Part shown: in pieces, positions 26,364 through 33,833 of the stretch
Numbering within the stretch: position 1 is the stretch's first letter
Layout of the letters: each line of letters starts with the position of its first letter
Source: JAAGZL01 sp050288625
GTDB lineage: Bacteria; Pseudomonadota; Gammaproteobacteria; Chromatiales; Chromatiaceae
Direction of reading: 5' to 3'
Assembly (NCBI GenBank): GCA_050288625.1
Contig: JBNKEE010000045.1
Coordinates: forward strand, 28,155-92,154
Length of the DNA: 64,000 nucleotides
Notes under the pieces: model-generated
The model's database searches: none
What the model saw: the letters and a program-made list of their open reading frames with translations, nothing else
What the model was told of the DNA's origin: nothing
Position numbers and translations under genes: made by a program

Positions 26364-26803
26364 GCAACCCCTTTAAGCCAGTCGAATGGGATGAATCAAT
26401 GTCTGTCGGTATAGAGGTCATTGATAAACAGCATCGTTTTCTTGTGGATACACTGCAGGAAGCGAACGAAAAGCTGATGAATGATGAGAGCGGAGCTATG
26501 CTGCAAGATATTGCGGTAAATCTACTCCGCTACGCAATAATGCACTTTGAAGCAGAAGAAGGGCTTATGCAGCGCTACGGTTACCAAGATGCCTATCCAG
26601 AAGAGTCGCGAGAACACATTGCCCAGCATCGGGACTTTTCACGCAAAGTTGTCGCAATACGCGATCAACTGCGTGAAGGCCAAAAGGTTTCGCGCATAGA
26701 TGTTCTAAATTTTCTCAACAGTTGGCTATACAATCATCTGCTTGGAATCGATCAGCAATATGGTGAGTATTTACGGAAGTCAATGAACGAATCTGATTCA
26801 TGA
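26354..26803 (+). CDS. Bacteriohemerythrin
   Basis: A 149-residue oxygen-binding di-iron protein. All seven expected ligands can be placed: His27 (DKQHRF), His64 and Glu68 (HFEAE), His88 and His92 (EHIAQHRDF), His128 and Asp133 (NHLLGID). The N-terminal EWDESMSVGIEVIDKQH is typical. Its start lies inside the end of the GGDEF/EAL gene, so the two are co-translated and may act together, with the hemerythrin supplying or sensing oxygen for the c-di-GMP enzyme; that link is inference. Two start codons, ATG 26354 and ATG 26360, are possible. A terminator-like hairpin follows 44 bases after the stop. Confidence 0.95.
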   Translation: MSMSNPFKPVEWDESMSVGIEVIDKQHRFLVDTLQEANEKLMNDESGAMLQDIAVNLLRYAIMHFEAEEGLMQRYGYQDAYPEESREHIAQHRDFSRKVVAIRDQLREGQKVSRIDVLNFLNSWLYNHLLGIDQQYGEYLRKSMNESDS

Positions 26804-26847
26804 TGATTTCGAAATACTTATTGAGTATCGTGACATCTGCTCAAAAT

Positions 26848-26881
26848 AAAAGCCCCTTGCAATAAAATGCAAAGGGCTTTT
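26848..26881. terminator. Bidirectional terminator-like hairpin at the island edge
   Basis: Arms 26848-26861 and 26868-26881 pair over 14 positions with one C-A mismatch around ATAAAA, with A-rich and T-rich flanks on both strands. On the plus strand it can end the c-di-GMP/hemerythrin unit. On the minus strand it sits six bases beyond the copied tRNA-Leu 3' end, so it was probably the terminator of tRNA-Leu before the island entered. Confidence 0.75.
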
Positions 26882-26886
26882 GTGTC

Positions 26887-26910
26887 TGGTGCCGAGGAGA
26901 GGACTTGAAC
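26887..26910 (-). repeat. att-like copy of the tRNA-Leu 3' end (distal island edge)
   Basis: These 24 bases equal 35811-35834. In tRNA sense they begin with GTTCAAGTCC (T-loop) and end with CTCGGCACCA (acceptor strand with CCA). Identity stops on both sides (C versus A before, T versus C after), so the repeat length is well defined. The rest of a tRNA is absent, so it is a fragment, not a gene. Confidence 0.85.
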
Positions 26911-27546
26911 TTATTATAAAATAGCTACAAAAAGCTAGTTAATACAGTAGGATACATGATTGCGTGCTTTCTGCGTTCCGCTCACGTTCCAAGCTTGATT
27001 CTCGTTAGCGACCACCTCATTTGATCCACTCTTGGCCTGAATAGCCAGGTTAACCACCGCCCCAATCATATGCAAAACCCATGATCATTTATCGATTTAC
27101 GCATATAAACGGGGCATGGCTACTTAGGACCACTACCTCGATAAACTGCTTTCCCGCGGTCAGGCATACTTCTTCGGCGCTTACGCGGCTCTGAATTGTA
27201 TCGAGACATGAAGTTTGATAAACGGAGCAACGTCATACCCGTGTAGGCGGGAGAAGTGGTGCATGGAAGCACCGTTTACGAACCTAAGGATGGACAAAAG
27301 TGCGTAGCGCGTTGAACGCCCAACAGGGCGACCTGAAGGGTGAACGTAGCGAATAATCCAGTAAGCGGTTGATTTGTATGCAGGGCATAGCAACTGGGTT
27401 CCCGACTTCACGGGAACGACGCGTAAATGGGACAGCTGTGTTAAACGGTGATGTTACCAGATGCATGAAATGTTCTACCGGATAACTTTCAAAGCGTACA
27501 GACTGCCCTTGTTTTCTTGGGTGGACGGCAATTCCATTAACTTTTG
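26911..27546. other. 636-base noncoding distal part of the island
   Basis: No convincing gene is visible; the open frames here are short and without known motifs. Two degenerate copies of a REP-like hairpin sequence face each other: CGTCATACCCGTGTAGGCGGGA at about 27231-27252 and its near reverse complement at about 27400-27422 (minus-strand reading CGTCGTTCCCGTGAAGTCGGGA). The text looks like decayed intergenic or mobile-element DNA. Confidence 0.6.
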
Positions 27547-28161
27547 CTAGGATATTTTTGTAAAAACATAATATCCAAATAATTGTTCTTTACCTGCTGG
27601 CGTAATATGGGTTTCGGACCCCTCTGCAATGAGATTGAAATGGGCGCCAAGCTCTTCTTTCATCTTTTTCGAACTGTACTGAACAATATCAAGACCACTG
27701 CACTTTTTTGGTCCGCCGACAGCAAATGCAGCAATAATAACATAGCCGCCAACCCTCACGGATGACTGTAACTTCATTTTGTATTTTTGCCTATCTTTCT
27801 TGTCTGTTAGAAAATGAAATACCGCTCGATCATGCCATAGTGAATATGTTTTTTGCGAAGAGAAGTTCGTTACATCTTCTGCTTCCCAATGGACGCACTT
27901 TGATCTTTCATCTAGTCGTTTCTTAGCCAGCTCTAGTGCATTAGATGATAAGTCAAGAACAGTAATATTCTTAAAACCTTTTTCGATAAGATGATCAACT
28001 AATGTTGACGCACCTCCGCCAACATCAATTATATTTTCTTCTTTTTTCAAAGACAGGTTATCAATCATAGACAGGGAAACGGCAGGCTTGCTTTGATACC
28101 AGCTTACCTCTAGAGGTGATTTGTCTTTATATATATTTTCCCAGTGGCTTTTTCTACCCAT
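27547..28161 (-). CDS. Class I SAM-dependent methyltransferase (island)
   Basis: A Rossmann-fold methyltransferase of 204 residues. Motif I is IIDVGGGASTLVDHLI, followed by ITVLDLSSNALELAKKRL, the acidic WEAEDVTNF and LWHDRAVFHFLTD. The N-terminus MGRKSHWENIYKDKSPLEVSWYQ is typical of a family often found beside metal resistance genes. I chose ATG 28161 over the TTG at 28176 because this conserved block begins there. The gene looks A+T-rich compared with copA, so it may have joined the island separately. The substrate is unknown. It is the last gene of the minus-strand series, 88 bases after dmeF. Confidence 0.82.
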   Translation of the reverse strand: MGRKSHWENIYKDKSPLEVSWYQSKPAVSLSMIDNLSLKKEENIIDVGGGASTLVDHLIEKGFKNITVLDLSSNALELAKKRLDERSKCVHWEAEDVTNFSSQKTYSLWHDRAVFHFLTDKKDRQKYKMKLQSSVRVGGYVIIAAFAVGGPKKCSGLDIVQYSSKKMKEELGAHFNLIAEGSETHITPAGKEQLFGYYVFTKIS

Positions 28162-28249
28162 GCTCAACCGTTCCAAAAGTTAAAGGATAAGAGATGCTTC
28201 TATTTTCAGAATCCAAAATACTCGATAAGAAAACAGGTTCAGAGTGCAA

Positions 28250-29185
28250 TTACTTCGAATCAATGCAGGGGGCTTCCCTGCACTCATTCACCTCGATCGT
28301 GACATGAGATAGCTTTGTGAACTTATCTAATAGCTGCATGTAATCATCCGTGGATTTTGGGTAGTGTGTTACCAGCGCAATGATTGCCGCATAGTGGTTT
28401 GCACTGACTTTCCATATATGAATATCAGTTACTCTGTTGTCCGAGTCATTCTCTAGAGTTTCCTTAATCGCCTGTTGATATTCCTCATCAATGCTCGCAT
28501 CCAGCAGTATCGGGCTCGTTTCCTGTAACAGACCGTATGACCAACGCGTGATGATAACCGCACCTACCATCCCCATGACCGGATCAAGCCAATTCCACCC
28601 CAAGTACTTTCCGGATAGTAATGCCGCGATGGCTAGCAAGGACGTCATGGCATCCGCCAATACATGAAGATAGGCAGCCCGCAAATTATGGTCATGGTGA
28701 TGATGGTGGTCGTGCTCGTGATGATGAGCATGATCATCTTGTAACAAAAACGCACTAATCAGATTAATCAATAGGCCCAGACTTGCAATGAAGATCGCCT
28801 GATTAAAATGGATTGTTTGCGGTTCTATTATTCTCTGTAACGATTCGATCAACATCACCAGGGCAACAACGGCCAGTGCTATGGCGCTGGCAAACCCACC
28901 CAGAACATTGACCTTGCCGGTACCGAATGCATAATTTGGGTCGTCAGCGTGTCGTCGTGCATAGCGATAGGCAAAAAGCGCAATCATGAATGCGGCCACA
29001 TGCGTCCCCATATGCCAGCCGTCCGCCAGAAGCGCCATTGAGCCATAGACGCTACCGGCGATAATCTCTACCAGCATGGTTACGGCGGTGAGGATTAGGA
29101 CATATTGTGTCCGCCGTTCGCCTTTGTCATTTTGTACGGAAAAATCATGGCTGTGTTGCCATTTCTCCAACGTATGTATATGCAT
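28250..29185 (-). CDS. dmeF: CDF-family divalent metal efflux transporter, DmeF-like
   Basis: A 311-residue cation diffusion facilitator with six predicted membrane segments, exporting divalent metals from the cytoplasm in exchange for protons. The N-terminal MHIHTLEKWQHSHDF, GSMALLADGWHMGTHVAA and YRYARRHADDPNYAFGTGKVNVLGGFASA match the DmeF branch, known for cobalt and nickel. A loop of sixteen residues nearly all His or Asp (HAHHHEHDHHHHHDHN) between helices 4 and 5 should bind metal, as in other CDF proteins. A short cytoplasmic domain (VTDIHIWKVSANHYAAIIAL) ends it. Metal choice is inferred from the family only. Confidence 0.88.
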   Translation of the reverse strand: MHIHTLEKWQHSHDFSVQNDKGERRTQYVLILTAVTMLVEIIAGSVYGSMALLADGWHMGTHVAAFMIALFAYRYARRHADDPNYAFGTGKVNVLGGFASAIALAVVALVMLIESLQRIIEPQTIHFNQAIFIASLGLLINLISAFLLQDDHAHHHEHDHHHHHDHNLRAAYLHVLADAMTSLLAIAALLSGKYLGWNWLDPVMGMVGAVIITRWSYGLLQETSPILLDASIDEEYQQAIKETLENDSDNRVTDIHIWKVSANHYAAIIALVTHYPKSTDDYMQLLDKFTKLSHVTIEVNECREAPCIDSK

Positions 29186-29254
29186 CTCTGTTCCCGACTT
29201 ATTTCTACAACAAAGATAGATTGTACAAGAAAACCGGATTGATATTTTTTGGCG

Positions 29255-29608
29255 CTATTTCGGAGGCTTGTTGCAGCAGGCCGGCGGTGGTGCCTTGGCG
29301 TTTTCCCGGGCGTTTTCATCTGTGTATTGATACCAACCGCCCTTCATGCGGTCCCACCAGCTATTAGCAGGTGGAAGACCGGCATCCATCAGAGCCTGCT
29401 TAATCTCCCGGTATGACGACTGGCTGGCGTCATAGTCCACTAGGATTTGGTGCCGGTCCAGGTCCGTAGTCACACTGTGTATGCCGGGCAGCTCACCTAT
29501 GGTACCCACCACTGCAGCCGCATCCGCAGCTTGGGATAGTGCCGGTATCTTAATGTGGCGCCTGACTACCCAGCTGTCGGTTGTTTGAGTAGTGTCTGGT
29601 GTAGGCAT
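29255..29608 (-). CDS. Small HMA-like protein without CxxC
   Basis: A 117-residue soluble protein. Its first 80 residues have the pattern of a heavy-metal-associated ferredoxin-like fold (VVRRHIKIPALSQAADAAAVVGTIGELPGIHSVTTDLDRHQILVDYD, YREIKQALMDAGLPP), but the CxxC metal site expected after the first strand is absent, replaced by PALSQ. The only cysteines are a CC pair in the C-terminal tail (PPACCNKPPK). It lies between the SHOCT gene and dmeF in the same direction, with gaps of 19 and 69 bases. A metal chaperone or regulator role is possible; the sequence does not decide it. Confidence 0.7.
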   Translation of the reverse strand: MPTPDTTQTTDSWVVRRHIKIPALSQAADAAAVVGTIGELPGIHSVTTDLDRHQILVDYDASQSSYREIKQALMDAGLPPANSWWDRMKGGWYQYTDENARENAKAPPPACCNKPPK

Positions 29609-29627
29609 GGTTAACTCCAGTCTTTGC

Positions 29628-29852
29628 TTAGATGTCTAAATCTTTACGTTTCTGTTCGAACTCTTCCTGGTCTATCTCACCTTTAGCATAGCGCTCCTGC
29701 AGGATATCCAATGCGGTTTTCTGTTTTGTCGCGGGACTGTCGCCGCCTGACGTGGCGGCCTTGACCACCCATACCACAGCAATGATTATCAGGATCCAGA
29801 ACAGCCACATAAACCACCCTCCGAAACCAAACATATGTTCACCGTACATCAT
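29628..29852 (-). CDS. SHOCT-domain small membrane protein
   Basis: A 74-residue protein with one membrane helix (WFMWLFWILIIIAVVWVVKAA) and a C-terminal SHOCT domain (TALDILQERYAKGEIDQEEFEQKRKDL). Small SHOCT proteins of this form are common beside copper ATPase genes, but their role is not known to me. It begins 10 bases after the copA stop, so it should be on the copA transcript. Confidence 0.88.
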   Translation of the reverse strand: MMYGEHMFGFGGWFMWLFWILIIIAVVWVVKAATSGGDSPATKQKTALDILQERYAKGEIDQEEFEQKRKDLDI

Positions 29853-29862
29853 TTCTCCCTCC

Positions 29863-32499
29863 TTACACCTTGACCCGTTTCAGCCTCAGGGCATTGCTGA
29901 TCACGGAGACCGAACTGAAGCTCATGGCCGCTGCCGCGATGATCGGTGACAACAGCAGTCCAAACAGCGGATACAGCACACCCGCCGCCACCGGTACGCC
30001 CAGCGAATTGTAGATAAAGGCGAAGAACAGGTTCTGACGGATGTTGCGCATAGTGGCGTGGCTCAGATGACGGGCACGTACGATACCGCGCAGATCGCCC
30101 TTGACCAGGGTAACTCCGGCGCTCTCCATGGCTACATCAGTTCCCGTCCCCATAGCTATGCCTACATGAGACAGGGCCAAGGCCGGGGCGTCGTTGATGC
30201 CGTCACCTGCCATGGCCACGATGCGACCCTCTGTTTGAAGTTGCTTGACGATCTCGACCTTCCGTTCCGGCAGTACTTCCGCCTCGACCCGGTCAATGCC
30301 GAGTTGTTTGGCCACAACCTGCGCAGTGGTTCGATTGTCTCCGGTCAACATGACTACCTGCACCCCTGACTTATGCAGGTCCATGATTGCCCGTGGGGTA
30401 GAAGTCTTGACGGGATCGGCTACGCCGATAAGGCCCGCCGCCTTACCATCAACCGCCACATACATCACCGTCTGTCCCTGGACACGACCGGCTTCCGCTT
30501 GCGCCGGCAGGTCACCGGGATCGATAGAGAGTCCCCGCAAAAGTTGTAGGTTGCCCAAGGCCACTGCTTGTCCACCTATGCTTCCCGTCACACCCTGTCC
30601 GGTGATCGATTCGAACCGATCAGCAGCAACCAGTTGCACACCCCGCTCTGCGGCGCCGCGCACGATGGCCTCGGCCAGGGGATGTTCGCTGGCCCGCTCC
30701 AGGCTGGCGGCGAGGCGCAAAACCTCATCCTCTGCGAAGCCCTGGACAGTATGCACCCAAACTAATTGCGGTCTGCCCTCGGTCAGGGTACCGGTCTTGT
30801 CCACCACCAGGGTGTTCACCTGCTCCATGACTTCAAGCGCCTCGGCGTTCTTGATCAGCACTCCCAGGGTCGCCCCCTTGCCGGTGCCGACCATGATCGA
30901 CATGGGTGTCGCCAGGCCCAATGCGCAGGGACAGGCGATAATAAGGACAGCTACGGAATTGACAATGGCGTGGGCCAGACGTGGCTCAGGTCCGAACAGA
31001 CCCCAGACAATAAGAGTGAGCAGTGCGATCAATACCACTGCAGGCACGAAATAGCCAGCCACCACATCGGCCAGTTTCTGGATGGGCGCGCGTGAACGCT
31101 GCGCCTCGCTGACCATGCGCACGATCTGGGACAACAGGGTATCGCTTCCCACCTTCTCAGCCCGCATCAGCATGCTGCCGGTACCGTTCACTGTGGCGCC
31201 GATCAGCGCGTTGCCAGCGATCTTTTCCACCGGGATCGATTCCCCGGTGACCATTGACTCATCCACAGAGCCGCTGCCCTCGGTTACCACTCCGTCCACC
31301 GGCACCTTTTCACCCGGACGTATGCGCAGGATGTCACCCGGCATGACCTGTTCCAGGGATATGTCTTCTTCCGTTCCATCGTCCCGCACAATACGTGCCG
31401 TATTCGGGGCCAATCCCAACAGCAGCTTGATGGCCGCGTTGGTATGACTGCGGGCGCGCAGTTCCATTACCTGTCCCAGCAGCACCAGGGCGGTGATCAT
31501 GGCGGCGGCCTCAAAATAGACCGGCACCGTTCCGCCCGCATGCAACATGTTGGGTGGAAAGATAGCGGGGGCCAACAAGGCAACCATGCTATAGACCCAG
31601 GCCACAGATACACCGAGACCGATCAGGGTAAACATGTTGAGATTCCAGCTTAGCACCGACTGCCAGCCACGCAGGAAAAACGGCCAACCACCCCAGAGTA
31701 CCACCGGGGTAGCCAGGGCAAACTCAATCCATTGCACGGTCTGGGCAGACAGTGCTTGTGGCAGCCAGGATGGCGCCAGATCTGCCACCATGGCCAGCAG
31801 AAAGACCGGCAGGGCCAGGGCGGTGCTCACCCAGAAACGTCGGCTCATATCGATCAGCTCGGTGTTTTCCTCTTCCAGCTCAATCGTGCGTGGCTCCAGG
31901 GCCATGCCGCACTTGGGGCAACTGCCTGGATGATCCTGCACGATCTCCGGATGCATGGGACAGGTATATTCAGTGCGGGTAGTAGCAACCGGTTCTCCCG
32001 CCGCCTCCAACGCCATACCACACTTGGGACAGGTGCCGGGATGATCCTGCTCAACACCTGGACACATGGGACAGAAGTAGAGGGCGCCGGATGCAGGTGC
32101 CGCTACCGGGGTATGCGTATGATCGCTGTGACAACAATGGGAGTGGTCAGCCTTGCTGCCATCTGCTACGTCATCGGTGTGATCATGCAAATAGCTATGT
32201 GGGTCAGACGCAAATTTATGTTGGCAATGTTCGCTGCAAAATTGATATTCGGTGCCATCAAACTCGAACCGATAGGCGCTATCTTCCTGCACCGTCATGC
32301 CGCATACCGGATCGATAATTACCGAAGATTTTAGATACTGCTCCGGATGGGAGCGAAATTTATACAGACAGGAACTGCTGCAAAACCGATATTCATTATG
32401 TTTGTAGATATAACGATGGGGGTCTTCGTGGTTCACCTCCATTCCGCAGACCGGGTCGATCCAACTATCCGCTGCATGTTTTTTGGCCGGTTGTTCCAT
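29863..32499 (-). CDS. copA: Copper-exporting P1B-type ATPase with YHS and heavy-metal-binding N-domains
   Basis: An 878-residue membrane pump. The N-terminus has two YHS/TRASH domains (DPVCGMEV...CSSSC, about 14-56; DPVCGMTV...CSEHC, 61-104), a His-rich link (DHSHCCHSDHTHT) and two HMBD modules (FCPMCPGVEQDHPGTCPKCGMAL, about 141-164; YTCPMHPEIVQDHPGSCPKCGMAL, 178-202). The usual GMTCxxC HMA domains are absent. The core has the actuator TGES, the metal-site CPC in ACPCALGLATP (about residue 521), DKTGTLTEG (about 566), SEHPLAEAI and GDGINDAPAL. YN and MxxSS in the last two helices fit Cu(I) specificity (P1B-1). It starts 10 bases after merR. Confidence 0.92.
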   Translation of the reverse strand: MEQPAKKHAADSWIDPVCGMEVNHEDPHRYIYKHNEYRFCSSSCLYKFRSHPEQYLKSSVIIDPVCGMTVQEDSAYRFEFDGTEYQFCSEHCQHKFASDPHSYLHDHTDDVADGSKADHSHCCHSDHTHTPVAAPASGALYFCPMCPGVEQDHPGTCPKCGMALEAAGEPVATTRTEYTCPMHPEIVQDHPGSCPKCGMALEPRTIELEEENTELIDMSRRFWVSTALALPVFLLAMVADLAPSWLPQALSAQTVQWIEFALATPVVLWGGWPFFLRGWQSVLSWNLNMFTLIGLGVSVAWVYSMVALLAPAIFPPNMLHAGGTVPVYFEAAAMITALVLLGQVMELRARSHTNAAIKLLLGLAPNTARIVRDDGTEEDISLEQVMPGDILRIRPGEKVPVDGVVTEGSGSVDESMVTGESIPVEKIAGNALIGATVNGTGSMLMRAEKVGSDTLLSQIVRMVSEAQRSRAPIQKLADVVAGYFVPAVVLIALLTLIVWGLFGPEPRLAHAIVNSVAVLIIACPCALGLATPMSIMVGTGKGATLGVLIKNAEALEVMEQVNTLVVDKTGTLTEGRPQLVWVHTVQGFAEDEVLRLAASLERASEHPLAEAIVRGAAERGVQLVAADRFESITGQGVTGSIGGQAVALGNLQLLRGLSIDPGDLPAQAEAGRVQGQTVMYVAVDGKAAGLIGVADPVKTSTPRAIMDLHKSGVQVVMLTGDNRTTAQVVAKQLGIDRVEAEVLPERKVEIVKQLQTEGRIVAMAGDGINDAPALALSHVGIAMGTGTDVAMESAGVTLVKGDLRGIVRARHLSHATMRNIRQNLFFAFIYNSLGVPVAAGVLYPLFGLLLSPIIAAAAMSFSSVSVISNALRLKRVKV

Positions 32500-32509
32500 C
32501 GTTTCCTCC

Positions 32510-32959
32510 TTAATCCTCTTCGTGACAGGGTTCTACAGCCACATCGTTTTCCACCGACTCGATGAGATGGCAGACACTGTGGCCATCGGGAACGCCATTG
32601 GGCATCTGTTTCCACAGTTCCAATGCCTCCTCCATGCGGGTCTGCAATTTCGTCATCTCCTCTATCTTGGCTCGGTTCTCCTCAATACGGTGCTGGATGA
32701 TGTTGCGCACATCGTTACATGGGGACTCCCTCATATCCGCATGCTGGGTTATCTGTCTGATCTCATTCAGGGTAAACCCCAGATGCTTGGCCATACGGAT
32801 GAAACGTATCCTTATCACATCCCCCGGTTCAAAAAGACGATAACCGTTCTCCTGTATTTCGGCGGCCTGGATCATGCCGATACGCACGTAGTAGCGCACC
32901 ACATGAGCAGGCACGTCGCTTTGCTGGGCTAATTCGTTTACTGTCAGCATCTGAGTCAA
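32510..32959 (-). CDS. MerR-family metal-responsive regulator
   Basis: A 149-residue MerR protein: winged helix (LTVNELAQQSDVPAHVVRYYVRIGMI, NGYRLFEPGDVIRIRFIRMAKHLGFTLNEIRQI), a long dimerisation helix and a C-terminal metal loop. Cysteines are at 81 (SPCNDV), 130 (GHSVCHLIE) and 145 (EPCHEED). Cys81 plus the HSVCHLIE loop and a terminal Cys look closer to ZntR/CadR-type sensors than to CueR, which has two Cys around a short loop. Sensing of a divalent metal, or of both Cu(I) and others, is therefore open. It lies between the Met-rich gene and copA, and a MerR-type promoter precedes the Met-rich gene, so it probably controls its own unit. Confidence 0.9.
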   Translation of the reverse strand: MTQMLTVNELAQQSDVPAHVVRYYVRIGMIQAAEIQENGYRLFEPGDVIRIRFIRMAKHLGFTLNEIRQITQHADMRESPCNDVRNIIQHRIEENRAKIEEMTKLQTRMEEALELWKQMPNGVPDGHSVCHLIESVENDVAVEPCHEED

Positions 32960-32982
32960 TCCTTATGTCAGATATGGCGTTT

Positions 32983-33273
32983 TCACTTATCCTTTGCATC
33001 CACTAGACGTTGCAGCAGGGCCTCAATATTTGCCATATGCGTCTCCATCTTTTGCATATGCCCTTCCATAACTGCGTGCCTCTGCTGCATCATCCCCATC
33101 ATTTGCATCATGGGCATGTTGCCTTGCTGCATTGGCATATTTCCTTGCTGACCCTGCATCATGGGCATGGAGTTAGCTCCTGCTGTCCCTGCATCTCCTG
33201 CTGAATGTGCTACTGCAGCCAATGAGACAACGGAAATCAGGGCTGTAATTATGAGCGTATTTGTGAGTTTCAT
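32983..33273 (-). CDS. Met-rich exported protein, putative copper-binding
   Basis: A 96-residue protein with a signal peptide (LIITALISVVSLAAVAHSA, cut near residue 25). The mature chain has 16 methionines within about 45 residues, in repeats such as NSMPMMQ, GNMPMQQ, GNMPMMQMMGMMQQ and GHMQKMETHM, with several His. Met clusters of this kind bind Cu(I) in periplasmic copper proteins. The C-terminus (MANIEALLQRLVDAKDK) forms a helix. It is the first gene after the MerR-type promoter and precedes merR and copA by 23 bases, so it should be metal-induced. Repeated QQG and NMPM units may have arisen by duplication. Confidence 0.8.
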   Translation of the reverse strand: MKLTNTLIITALISVVSLAAVAHSAGDAGTAGANSMPMMQGQQGNMPMQQGNMPMMQMMGMMQQRHAVMEGHMQKMETHMANIEALLQRLVDAKDK

Positions 33274-33327
33274 CGCTTTTCTCCTATTTTAGGTTGAATA
33301 ACCACCAATAACCTGAAACCTATATAA

Positions 33328-33359
33328 ATCGTACAACCTGTGCGCTACACACAGGTCAA
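33328..33359 (-). promoter_or_regulatory. MerR-type promoter with 20-bp spacer and dyad operator
   Basis: In minus-strand reading, TTGACC (33354-33359) and TACGAT (33328-33333) are separated by 20 bases, longer than the normal 17. Between them lies the perfect dyad ACCTGTG-TGTAGCG-CACAGGT (33336-33356) overlapping the -35 box. This is the exact design of promoters twisted open by CueR/ZntR-type activators. It sits about 55 bases before the Met-rich gene. Confidence 0.85.
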
Positions 33360-33391
33360 GTTAAATATCTTCCCCATCTAATATGACCCTC

Positions 33392-33823
33392 TTACTCAAC
33401 AATTACGGTAATCCTTTTCGAAAACAACGGAGGATCCTGGGGTTCATGTTCTTCGTCACCCAGTAACAACTGAAGCGTATGCCTGCCAGCAGACAGATCC
33501 AGTACGGCTTCGGTCTCTCCCTGATCGAAATGTATGTGGTGCGAATCCCGGGGGATGGCTTCATCCAAATCAGGTAGTTGTTCTACGTCTACCAGAAGAT
33601 GATGATGTCCGGTGGTATGCTTGCGTCTATCGGTTGTCCCGGCTGGCGTAATGCCGAAGCCTTTAATCCCGAACTGCACTTTGAACGGGCTTTTAACCAC
33701 TGCCCCATCTTCCAGTCCGATGAAATATACCTTTGCACCGTCCGGCGGCGAATGCGCACCTGCGGCAACGGTTGTTAAAACCAGGATCATGGTCACGATC
33801 GAAACAGGGTATCTCTTACGCAT
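33392..33823 (-). CDS. DUF4399 exported protein
   Basis: A 143-residue protein with a signal peptide (VSIVTMILVLTTVAAGA). The mature chain matches DUF4399: KVYFIGLEDGAVVKSPFKVQFGIKGFGITPAG, then HTTGHHHLLVD, a DSHHIHFDQGETEAVLDLSAGRHTLQLLLGD block and KRITVIVE at the end. The seven or more His residues, with beta-strand-like segments, suggest a periplasmic metal-binding beta-sandwich; the function is not established. It lies 10 bases after the DUF411 gene in the same direction and probably belongs to the same transcript. Confidence 0.85.
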   Translation of the reverse strand: MRKRYPVSIVTMILVLTTVAAGAHSPPDGAKVYFIGLEDGAVVKSPFKVQFGIKGFGITPAGTTDRRKHTTGHHHLLVDVEQLPDLDEAIPRDSHHIHFDQGETEAVLDLSAGRHTLQLLLGDEEHEPQDPPLFSKRITVIVE

Positions 33824-33833
33824 ATTTTATCTC

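Noticed and set aside
26887..26910. A second tRNA-Leu gene at the far island edge
   Set aside because: Only the last 24 bases of a tRNA are present; D-arm and anticodon arm are missing, so it is an att remnant.
27181..27466. Short overlapping open frames in the 27.0-27.5 kb gap
   Set aside because: No start signals or motifs, two frames over the same bases, and REP-like repeats inside; better read as noncoding decayed DNA.
30245..32334. Long plus-strand open frames of 269 and 200 codons opposite copA
   Set aside because: They are rich in Ser, Thr, Arg and His with no known motif, and lie fully opposite a well-supported P-type ATPase of high G+C, which commonly leaves antisense frames open.
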